This document shows, one piece after another, positions 26,265 through 33,967 of a stretch of 64,000 nucleotides of DNA. The stretch covers positions 744,001 through 808,000 of the forward strand of contig NZ_CP081295.1 in assembly GCF_019711375.1 (NCBI RefSeq), given 5' to 3'. The stretch comes from Qipengyuania aurantiaca (lineage in GTDB: Bacteria > Pseudomonadota > Alphaproteobacteria > Sphingomonadales > Sphingomonadaceae). How positions within the stretch are numbered: position 1 is the stretch's first letter; every line of letters begins with the position of its first letter. The notes under the pieces were generated by a model that saw only the letters and a list, made by a program, of their open reading frames with translations, was not told the origin of the DNA and searched no databases. The position numbers and the translations under genes are program-made.

Positions 26265-27110
26265 CTATTGACGGATGTTAGCTTTCTGTTCTTTTTGTTC
26301 AGAAGGCTCGGATTTTATGAATTGATCCAATTTCATGGCGCGTGTGACCCCCTCGCGGATATCCCGCAAAGGGTGCCGACATATCGGCTCGAAAGGATCG
26401 CACTGACCGCCAGTTCGATAGCCCCAGTGCTGCATCCGTACTGCCAGCTCTTCGTCCAAGTCGTCTGATACGCGATAGCGGCGATTACCATCCATGATCT
26501 CGAGCCCGGTGGGCTGATCCTCGAGCGCTAGGAAGGCGAATGCCGCCCGGCGTACTGCGTCCGTGTCTGCCACCAGATCCTCATACCTGATTACAAGCGC
26601 TGAATGGAGGTAATATAGGTCCGTCGCCATCAGGTCATAGGCATCGAGCGCGTACCGAACGAGCTCCTGCGGATCCCTATCGACCCATTTCGCGAGTGCA
26701 GCTGCCATGACCTGTGGGTGACGCAGGATCACGATGAATTGCGATGTGGGGAACAACTGCTGATACAGTCTCATCCTCGTCAGGTTTACTGGCGACTTTT
26801 CGATCCACCACGGCTTGTCCGGCGCGAACCAGGGGCCCCAATCCGCGAGTAGGCGGTTCTTGGTTTCTAGCGTGTTGTAGGCGGAAGCCTCGGTATGGTG
26901 CTCCTCAGGGGCAGTGGCGTAGTGACCTGGTCGTCCATGGAGCGCCGTATGGGGGATCACGCCTTGGAGATAGCAGCCTTCGTTCTCCGGCACCGGAGAA
27001 GCCTGAATCGCGGAAACTTTCGGATGTGATCCGATAATCCGTGCGAGGAGCGTGGTCCCTGTGCGATGCAACCCTGCGACGAAAACGAACCTGTTTTTCC
27101 GAGGGTTCAC
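26265..27110 (-). CDS. Sulfotransferase family protein
   Basis: A 281-residue PAPS-dependent sulfotransferase fold. The 5'-phosphosulfate loop is VAGLHRTGTTLLARIIGSHP, and the 3'-phosphate-binding segment is FIVILRHPQVMAAALAKW. The later YEDLVAD block is also typical. The acceptor is unknown; a polysaccharide or glycolipid made by the neighbouring glycosyltransferases is a reasonable inference. GTG 27110 overlaps the stop of the second Crp/Fnr gene (GTGA), so the regulator and the sulfotransferase are cotranslated. Confidence 0.88.
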   Translation of the reverse strand: MNPRKNRFVFVAGLHRTGTTLLARIIGSHPKVSAIQASPVPENEGCYLQGVIPHTALHGRPGHYATAPEEHHTEASAYNTLETKNRLLADWGPWFAPDKPWWIEKSPVNLTRMRLYQQLFPTSQFIVILRHPQVMAAALAKWVDRDPQELVRYALDAYDLMATDLYYLHSALVIRYEDLVADTDAVRRAAFAFLALEDQPTGLEIMDGNRRYRVSDDLDEELAVRMQHWGYRTGGQCDPFEPICRHPLRDIREGVTRAMKLDQFIKSEPSEQKEQKANIRQ

Positions 27111-27868
27111 CCCATCTTCCTTATCGCCAGTTCGCCTTCGCCGTAGAGATAATCGGGGGTAAAGCCAGCGTAGTCTTCAAGCATCCGGCGATCCGGAATC
27201 CTCACTTCCCCACGCTGAAAATTGACAAGCCCTTGCTTGCGTAAGTCGGCAAGCGCGCGATTTGTGTGGATAGGGGTGGCCCCGCACATATCGGCGATGT
27301 CGGCCTGTGTCAGCGGGGTCTCGAAACCGTCCGGATATCCAAGCCCCACCATCTCCAGCCGTCGCCAGATCTCGGCGAAAATATGCCCGATCCGCTTTGG
27401 CGCGGTCAGCTGTTCGAGCTTCATGATCCACTCGCGGTGCATCGCAGCATCCAATAGGGTAGAGAACCAGAAAAGGCGTGCCAGATGCGGCTTTTCCTGC
27501 ATGATGCTGGCGATGGCCGTATGAGGAACCTGCGCAACTTTTGTGGGGCCGACGCAATCGATGTTGTGATCGAGCCGCTTCAACGCGAAACAGTGGAGGT
27601 CGACGAAGTCGCCCGGCACGTGAAAACTCACTCCATAGCGCCGGTCCTCGCTCTCCAAGGTTCGGAGCATGAACCCTTCGACGAGCATCGTGGAGCAGTC
27701 GCAAACGTCGCCGCGAGAAATCAGACGATGCCCATCTTCGAAGGCTTGCACATCGCCGGCCAGAGCCTCGAGTTCGGCCTTCTCGGCATCGCTCATGTCG
27801 TGCCGAAGCCGCCCAGCAAGGAATTGGCCAGTTTTCGGGTAAAGCTCCAGTTCGCTTGCGGCAGTCAT
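27107..27868 (-). CDS. Crp/Fnr-family regulator, paralogue 2
   Basis: A 253-residue paralogue of the 25458 regulator with the same domain order (effector barrel with FHVPGDFVDLHCFALKRLDH, then a winged helix with TQADIADMCGATPIHTNRAL). Again no iron-sulfur cysteine set is seen. ATG 27868 has a strong AGGAGG site. It is translationally coupled to the sulfotransferase and divergent from the glycosyltransferase at 28001 across 132 bases, so it is well placed to control both. Confidence 0.92.
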   Translation of the reverse strand: MTAASELELYPKTGQFLAGRLRHDMSDAEKAELEALAGDVQAFEDGHRLISRGDVCDCSTMLVEGFMLRTLESEDRRYGVSFHVPGDFVDLHCFALKRLDHNIDCVGPTKVAQVPHTAIASIMQEKPHLARLFWFSTLLDAAMHREWIMKLEQLTAPKRIGHIFAEIWRRLEMVGLGYPDGFETPLTQADIADMCGATPIHTNRALADLRKQGLVNFQRGEVRIPDRRMLEDYAGFTPDYLYGEGELAIRKMG

Positions 27869-28000
27869 CACACCTCCTATCCAATGAACCCAACGGCCCG
27901 CCGCCCGTTCCAGTCGCCTGTTCGACGAATGTTAGCTTTGCCGCGGCCAGGCAAATCGGCCCGTTCTGCGGGACATGTCAGATCGTCTTGAGATTATCCG

Positions 28001-29122
28001 GTGAAAATCGCCGTTCTCGCCCATATTCGCCATGCCATTGCCGAGCCATTCAGCGGGGGCATGGAAGCGCATTGCGACATGCTATGCCGCGGCCTGCGCG
28101 CAGCCGGCCACGAAGTCGATTTGTTCGCGGCCGACGGATCCAGCGACCCCGGCCTCGTTCCCATCTGCGATGCGCCTTACGACGAGGTGCTGCCATGGCG
28201 TGTCTATAGAGGCACACGGGAACTCGCCGCTTACCAGCGCGACGCATTCGAGCGGGTTCTAGCGCGGATTGGGACTGGCGAGTACGATGTGGTGCACAAC
28301 AATTCGCTCTTCCCGGAGATCATCGTGTGGTGCGCTCACGCAGGTATCCCCTGCGTAACGTCGCAGCATGTCCCGCCCTTCGGCTCGATGTTCGATGCCG
28401 TCCTGACTGGCAGCCAACACCCCAACATCGGCGCCACCGTCACATCGCGCGATCAACTGTCCATATGGTCGCAAAAGGGGTTTACGGAACTGGAGGTCGT
28501 CCCGAACGGCATCGATACCCAAGCCTGGCTGCCGGAAGGACAGGTTGGCGATTACTTCACTTGGACAGGACGCATCGTACCGAACAAGGGTCTCGGACCA
28601 GCGGTAAGAGCCGCACGCCTTGCGGACGTTCGTTTAAAAATCTTCGGCCCGGTCGAAGATGCGAGCTATTTTGCGGACGAGGTCGAGCCCTTCCTTACGG
28701 ACGGGATCGAGTTTCATGGCCACAAATCAGGGGACGTTCTCCGCAAGGCAGTGGCAGGCGCTCGCGGCGCTTTGGTCACACCGTTGTGGGATGAGCCGTT
28801 TGGCTTGGTGGCCGCCGAGGCGCTTTCCTGCGGCACTCCGGTCGCGGGTTTTGATCGGGGCGCGGTCGCCGAGGTAGTCGGGGATTGCGGCCACCTCGTG
28901 CAGGGCGGCGACGTCGAAGCGCTCGCGCATGCGATGGGCCGCATCGGACAAATCGAACGTGAGGCATGTCGTCGACGCGCAGTTCGACACCTCTCAATTC
29001 GAGCGATGATCCGCGGTTACGAAAAGTGCTATGCCAGGGTAATTGCCGGTGCCCGGCTCGCCTCCTTGCCGCGTCTGGCCTGGTCTTCTAGCGCCTCGAG
29101 TACGAGCGCACTGCTCGCATAA
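28001..29122 (+). CDS. Family 4 glycosyltransferase
   Basis: A 373-residue GT-B retaining glycosyltransferase: the N-terminal EPFSGGMEAHCDMLCRGLRA loop, VPNGIDTQAWLPEG linker, FTWTGRIVPNKGLGPAVRAA, and the C-terminal donor-binding WDEPFGLVAAEALSCGTPVA. Donor and acceptor are unknown. GTG 28001 has only a weak ribosome site. The gene opens the glycosyltransferase cluster on the plus strand and its last 94 bases overlap the convergent GT2 gene. Confidence 0.9.
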   Translation: MKIAVLAHIRHAIAEPFSGGMEAHCDMLCRGLRAAGHEVDLFAADGSSDPGLVPICDAPYDEVLPWRVYRGTRELAAYQRDAFERVLARIGTGEYDVVHNNSLFPEIIVWCAHAGIPCVTSQHVPPFGSMFDAVLTGSQHPNIGATVTSRDQLSIWSQKGFTELEVVPNGIDTQAWLPEGQVGDYFTWTGRIVPNKGLGPAVRAARLADVRLKIFGPVEDASYFADEVEPFLTDGIEFHGHKSGDVLRKAVAGARGALVTPLWDEPFGLVAAEALSCGTPVAGFDRGAVAEVVGDCGHLVQGGDVEALAHAMGRIGQIEREACRRRAVRHLSIRAMIRGYEKCYARVIAGARLASLPRLAWSSSASSTSALLA

Positions 29123-29970
29123 GGTCGATCTTCCTGCTGACGTGTCATCGCCAGATCGGCCCGATCGGGCTCCTTGAGCTTGGTCCAGCCGCCGTGCCCA
29201 TCAGGCTCGATCAATCCCATCAGGCGAAAAGCCCGCAGCCAGTGCTGCATCGTGGGTTCGCCCCACTTCTCGGCGAAGATGCCAGCATTCTGTACCACGC
29301 TGTCGAGGTGATGGACCGGCGGCATGTGATGCTTGTGATATTGGTGATAGGCCTTGGCGCCTCGCGCCCACCAAAGCGGAATGTCCTTCGACACCAGCGT
29401 CCGACCGAAATCCGTGTCTTCTCCGCCGTAGCCGACATATCGAGGGTCGAACCCGCCGATCTCGTAGAAAGTTCGCGCCGGAAGGGCAAAATTCAGCGAC
29501 CAGAAACAGCGGTAGTCTCCGCACTGTCCGACCATACCGCTAGGCGGACCTGCACGCTCGGAATGCTTGACCGCCAGGCTTTCGAACCTCTCGAAATCGA
29601 TCCCTCTGTCGGTTGCGCCTTTAGGGAGGTATCCCACCTCGCCCATGAATACGCCATCGTTGAAGGCCGAAGCGGCGACATAATCCTCGACCAGCCGCGG
29701 CGCCGGGATGCAGTCGACATCCAGAAATACGAGCAGGTCGCCTTTAGCCTGCGCGGCCGCACGGTTACGCGCCTCCGCCAAGCATATCCCGGAATTCCCG
29801 AGCACCACCTGACGCACAGGGAAGCTCGTCGCCGGAAGATCGTATCGGCTCTCCTGCATGACAGAGATTACAAGTTCACCCGGCGGGCGGGTCGAGTGGT
29901 TCAGTCCCTTAACCAGATTGGCGAGATGCGTTTCGCGGCCATGTGCCAAGGTGCAGACGGTGATGGTCAT
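29029..29970 (-). CDS. Family 2 glycosyltransferase, galactosyltransferase-like
   Basis: A 313-residue GT-A enzyme with the metal-binding DxD in VFLDVDCIPA and a C-terminal galactosyltransferase-type segment (GGFDPRYVGYGGEDTDFGRT). It adds a sugar to an unknown acceptor. I chose ATG 29970 because the protein begins naturally at MTITVCTLAHGRETH; it overlaps the stop of the next upstream gene as ATGA. The C-terminal 30 residues are read from DNA shared with the 3' end of the convergent GT4 gene. Confidence 0.88.
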   Translation of the reverse strand: MTITVCTLAHGRETHLANLVKGLNHSTRPPGELVISVMQESRYDLPATSFPVRQVVLGNSGICLAEARNRAAAQAKGDLLVFLDVDCIPAPRLVEDYVAASAFNDGVFMGEVGYLPKGATDRGIDFERFESLAVKHSERAGPPSGMVGQCGDYRCFWSLNFALPARTFYEIGGFDPRYVGYGGEDTDFGRTLVSKDIPLWWARGAKAYHQYHKHHMPPVHHLDSVVQNAGIFAEKWGEPTMQHWLRAFRLMGLIEPDGHGGWTKLKEPDRADLAMTRQQEDRPYASSALVLEALEDQARRGKEASRAPAITLA

Positions 29971-31106
29971 GCCACGATCTCCAGCGCTGGCTTCTCTCCG
30001 GATCCCGCCCACAATCGCTGACACAAATCCTCTAGCCAGTCGGCTGCTTTCTGCGGTGCCTTCGGGTCGATCACCGCCCGCTGCCGCTCAACGTCGATCA
30101 TCCGTGCTGCTGTCCAGAGCTTCTCCCAAGCCTGAGCATGCGACGGCCAGTGCCGCGACACCGCCGCAAGACCCTCACGATCGAGTACTTCGGCCTTGCA
30201 GAACTGCTCGTCGAAATAGCGCCATTCGGGAATGACGACCCATGGCTTGCCAGCGGCGAGGATCATATGAACCGTAGTGTTGCCGCAGGAAGAGACCACG
30301 CGATCTGCGGCGGCGATCCATTCATGGGGATTGTCCATCCAGCCCCTGTGTTCGAGATTGCCGGGGGGGGTCTCATGCCACTCGCTGCGTACCTTTCCGA
30401 TGGTGACCCACTGCACGTCTGGTTCCGCGCGGGCACCGAGGGTTAATGGAGCTGATGGGCTGCCTTCCCCCCCGCCACCTGCGATCACGAGCACAAGCTC
30501 TTGCTCCGGATCGAGACCAAGCTTCTCACGGGCCGCGCTTTTGTCGATGTTCTGAGCACATTCCACGCCAACACCTGATGCGTAATGCGTTTTTCGACGC
30601 AAATTTACAGGACGGTCAGACTGTTCCAAACTTGGTGCAAACGGCGCAAGCAGCCCGACAGCGCTTTCGTAAGCCGCCATGTGTCCTGGGTCTGACCTCT
30701 CGCCATGCTGCAGCACGGCGACATGCGGTACGGAACAGAGGCGAGCCAGCTGGCCTAGTTCAGCCGAAACGTCAGTTACGAAGAGCGCAGGTTTCTCCTC
30801 TGCAAACCAACTTACGATACGCGAGACCGCTGAAGTTATCGCAGGCCAGCCGAGGGGAGCACAATGCACCGTATGGGGCATCGCGATTGAGGCCATGGCT
30901 GGTGCCTCGTCACCTTGAGGTTCAAAGAGGGAGGGGATAGCGATCACCTCGATACGCTTATCCAGATCAGGGAATATCTCCGGTTTTGCGCAGAAGAGAG
31001 TCACGCCTCGATGTCCCGCGATGCAGTTGGCAATAGAGGCGGCACGCTCGGCGTGACCGCGGCCCTGATGGTGCACGAAATAGGCAACGGGTCCGTTCTT
31101 GCTCAT
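29967..31106 (-). CDS. GT-B glycosyltransferase, MurG/UGT-like
   Basis: A 379-residue protein with the glycine-rich acceptor loop YFVHHQGRGHAERAASIANC and a C-terminal nucleotide-sugar site (SSCGNTTVHMILAAGKPWVV), as in MurG-type and related transferases. The substrate is unknown. It overlaps both neighbours by ATGA, so the GT2, this enzyme and the sucrose-phosphate-synthase-like fusion are one translationally coupled operon. Confidence 0.85.
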   Translation of the reverse strand: MSKNGPVAYFVHHQGRGHAERAASIANCIAGHRGVTLFCAKPEIFPDLDKRIEVIAIPSLFEPQGDEAPAMASIAMPHTVHCAPLGWPAITSAVSRIVSWFAEEKPALFVTDVSAELGQLARLCSVPHVAVLQHGERSDPGHMAAYESAVGLLAPFAPSLEQSDRPVNLRRKTHYASGVGVECAQNIDKSAAREKLGLDPEQELVLVIAGGGGEGSPSAPLTLGARAEPDVQWVTIGKVRSEWHETPPGNLEHRGWMDNPHEWIAAADRVVSSCGNTTVHMILAAGKPWVVIPEWRYFDEQFCKAEVLDREGLAAVSRHWPSHAQAWEKLWTAARMIDVERQRAVIDPKAPQKAADWLEDLCQRLWAGSGEKPALEIVA

Positions 31107-33166
31107 GCCGGAACCCCTGCCGCTTGGCGCATTCGCAATGTTCGCGCGCGATGGTGAACCAGAACGCCTTCCAACGCACCGGAAGCATTCTCCCGCCGCG
31201 AACGATAAACATTGCTACGCGCTGCCAGCGAAGCTACTTCCTCAGCATGATTGCCGACGAGGATCGCGTTTTCGCAAGCGGTTAGCATGTCGGCATCGTT
31301 GCCGCTGTCACCAGCAGCGAAAACATTGCTCTCCGGCACTTTGAAGCGTTCAGCCACATAATGCATCGCAGCAGCCTTGCCAGCCTTTGGCGGCAAAATG
31401 TCGAGTAGCCGACTGTGACTAAAGACAATACGGGCCGCTACACCCCCCGATCGCAGTGCCTTTTCGATTTCCGCGGCACGTCCTTCGTTTTCGACGAAAT
31501 AACTACGCTTGTAGGGTCGCTGTTCGTAGGATGGTTGGGCAACAAGGTCCGGATACCCATCCAGCAAGCTGTCTACGGCTACAGCATCCCAATCCGCTTC
31601 GATCAACCGTGAATACTCTTGATCGAGCGTCAATTCGCCCCCTTCTTCATGGTACACCTCCGTTCCCACCGAGGTGATCCAGGCGAGGGGTCTCGGCAAT
31701 CCCCAGTCGCGCACAAGTCGTCTGGCTTCGACAATCGATCGCCCGGTCGCCACGACAAAACCGATTTCTCGACGTCGTTCCATGAAACGTCGGAAGCGGC
31801 GGATGCCTTCGGGACAGCCAGTCAGTGTGTTGTCAAGATCGCTGACCAGGAGGTGCGTATGCTGTTTCTTCGGTTTTGGCTGCGCTAGCACCTCTCGGGC
31901 GATCTGTGTGAAACCGGCTGCGTATCTTTCCCAGTTCATCTCAAGACTGTTGGTCAGAGCATTGCGTGAGTACCGGTTCCACAGCTGCCGGTCGGTCACG
32001 AGGCGCTTTATAGCCGAGACGATCTCCGACATATCGCAGGGATCGACAAGCAGTCCGTGCTCCAGATCCGCAACAATGTCCTGCGGTCCTCCGACCTTGG
32101 TCGCTACAACGGGGAGGCCATGCGCCGCGGCTTCTACCAGCGTCAGACCGTAAGGCTCCATGAAAGCTGGATTGACAAAAACCCCGCGTGTTCGTGCAGC
32201 GAGCGCATAGAGTGCTTGAACGTCATCACGCGAATGGGACTTAGGGTAGGCTACGCAACCGTAGAGATCATGGCGGTCGATACGATTGACCAATTCGCGC
32301 TGGACCTCCTGCTGTTCTACGCTCCCGGTTTCTAGGTCGTCACGCAGTCCGGCAAGGATAACGAGATTGCACCGGTCCCGCAGCGTTGGGGAAGACGCGA
32401 AAGCATCAATTAGCGTGGCGAGGTTCTTCTTGCGGACAGGCCGTGCAATCGCGAGCACCATAGGCTTGGCGGGGTCACGGAGAAAGGGAGCGATAAGATT
32501 CGTAGCCGAGGCCAAGCTTGCAGCGCGCTGCTGCCGGTCGATACCCGGCACGAGCCGGTTTACCTTGCCAATTCGAGCCGACGGATAGGCGGTAAGCTGG
32601 CGTTCGCACTCGTCACGTGAGGACCCGATGACAGCGCAAGCTCGATCGATAGCCCGGTTTTCTTCTGCGATGCGGGCCTCAATTGCGTGAGAGTGCTCCG
32701 CCATAGCGGACCGCTTATCCAGCCCGAGCGAATGGGCGGTATAAACGAATGGGATGCCTAGTTCTTCTTCGACTTTGATCGCTACATCGGCTGCATCGGC
32801 GAAATGGGCGTGGATCACGTCCGGCAGTCGTTCGCGCTGGCGGAATTCGGCGATCAGAGCATCCGTAAATGCCTCGCGATCGGCTGTGAGCGCTTCCTTG
32901 GCCAGGTACTCAGAATTTCCGCTATCGATCCTTGTGATCACAAGCTTAGGGTTGATCCATTCTTCTGCTTGCTGGTGGACGATGCCAAGCCTTGGGGAAT
33001 CGAAGCGGCGCGTTATGATCTCGGCAAAACTCACATCTTCCCGCCGGGACAACGCCTCCATTTCGCCCAAAATATAAGTAATGTGCCCGCCCGTATCCTC
33101 GGTCAGGCCATAACGGACGGGTTCGGCTTTGAGGCAGCCGCCGAGCGCGAGCGAAACAATATGCAA
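31103..33166 (-). CDS. Sucrose-phosphate synthase/phosphatase-like fusion
   Basis: The N-terminal 460 residues are a GT4 sucrose-phosphate synthase-type domain (LALGGCLKAEPVRYGLTEDT, then VLAIARPVRKKNLATLIDAF and FMEPYGLTLVEAAAHGLPVV). The C-terminal 230 are a HAD-IIB sucrose-phosphatase-type domain (LLVSDLDNTLTGCPEG nucleophile, late AAGDSGNDADML). Together they could make sucrose or a related glucoside as a compatible solute; mannosylfructose is an alternative product. TTG 33166 is preferred because AAGGGGA precedes it and the family starts at this point. An ATG at 33223 without a ribosome site is the alternative. Confidence 0.85.
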   Translation of the reverse strand: MHIVSLALGGCLKAEPVRYGLTEDTGGHITYILGEMEALSRREDVSFAEIITRRFDSPRLGIVHQQAEEWINPKLVITRIDSGNSEYLAKEALTADREAFTDALIAEFRQRERLPDVIHAHFADAADVAIKVEEELGIPFVYTAHSLGLDKRSAMAEHSHAIEARIAEENRAIDRACAVIGSSRDECERQLTAYPSARIGKVNRLVPGIDRQQRAASLASATNLIAPFLRDPAKPMVLAIARPVRKKNLATLIDAFASSPTLRDRCNLVILAGLRDDLETGSVEQQEVQRELVNRIDRHDLYGCVAYPKSHSRDDVQALYALAARTRGVFVNPAFMEPYGLTLVEAAAHGLPVVATKVGGPQDIVADLEHGLLVDPCDMSEIVSAIKRLVTDRQLWNRYSRNALTNSLEMNWERYAAGFTQIAREVLAQPKPKKQHTHLLVSDLDNTLTGCPEGIRRFRRFMERRREIGFVVATGRSIVEARRLVRDWGLPRPLAWITSVGTEVYHEEGGELTLDQEYSRLIEADWDAVAVDSLLDGYPDLVAQPSYEQRPYKRSYFVENEGRAAEIEKALRSGGVAARIVFSHSRLLDILPPKAGKAAAMHYVAERFKVPESNVFAAGDSGNDADMLTACENAILVGNHAEEVASLAARSNVYRSRRENASGALEGVLVHHRARTLRMRQAAGVPA

Positions 33167-33325
33167 CAGCAATCCCCTTGAAGGTTCAGTCCATCGAACA
33201 AGGGGAAGCGAGAGTCGGGTCATTAACCAACCAATGTTGGTGGAGAACCCATTTTCAGAAGGTTCAATCCGCGCTCGGCGACCCGTCGTGACTAGGCGAT
33301 GCGCGAACCTGGCGCGATGTTTCGG

Positions 33326-33568
33326 TCAGGGCTGCTCTTTGCGGATTAGATAGCGCCAGACCCCCCAAGCATTGATGACAAGCAGAACTAAATTCATTGC
33401 CGCGATCGGCATAGCATCCTCGTTGAGACCGGAATAGATCCACATAAGGGAAACCGCAGTAAAGAGGACGAACCCCCATCCGGTCAGCCTCCGCCCCATA
33501 TCGAGCGCAATCAGTCCGGCCGCGATTATCGTTCCTACTGATGCGATCCACTCGACCGGTCCTTCCAT
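33326..33568 (-). CDS. Small membrane protein
   Basis: An 80-residue protein with three hydrophobic helices (VEWIASVGTIIAAGLIALDM, then WGFVLFTAVSLMWIYSGL and AAMNLVLLVINAWGVWRYL). The layout resembles a fragment-sized relative of PnuC-type transporters, but no function can be given. AAAGGAG lies seven bases before the ATG. The 399 bases to its right hold only repeat R6 and no gene I can support. Confidence 0.75.
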   Translation of the reverse strand: MEGPVEWIASVGTIIAAGLIALDMGRRLTGWGFVLFTAVSLMWIYSGLNEDAMPIAAMNLVLLVINAWGVWRYLIRKEQP

Positions 33569-33888
33569 GCGACGCTCCTTTCACCCTCGATAAAAGATCA
33601 GATGGTTCAGAATTTACTGCGGGCACAACTCTTCCAAAGGTTAGGAAGCGGTGGTTCACCCACAGGGCCTCGGGTCGCTGGATCGTATTAGACGTGGCCC
33701 TTGGCAGAAGCTCTTGGCCAATTGCTTGGTGGGCGTGTGAGCGCTTGTGTGACGAGCTTACTACGATTTTGGCGTTGGTCTTTAAGGCAGTCGAATATAG
33801 CCTCGTAATGGCTGGAGGGGGGCGATAAGCTGGAAAGCCCCGTTTGTCGGAAATGTCTGCTCACCGCATCGGCCCTTCATCGCAATAA

Positions 33889-33949
33889 CGTCAGAAATCG
33901 GGTCGTTAGCGGAAGTTCTGCTTTTGCGAAAATCTGGCAAGAAGCAGAC
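33889..33949. repeat. Dispersed intergenic repeat, copy R6
   Basis: CGTCAGAAATCGGGTCGTTA followed by GCGGAAGTTCTGCTTTTGCG and, after a short gap, GCAAGAAGCAGACC. It lies just beyond the 3' end of the helicase gene. Confidence 0.75.
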
Positions 33950-33967
33950 CCACCCTTGGTGGCATCC

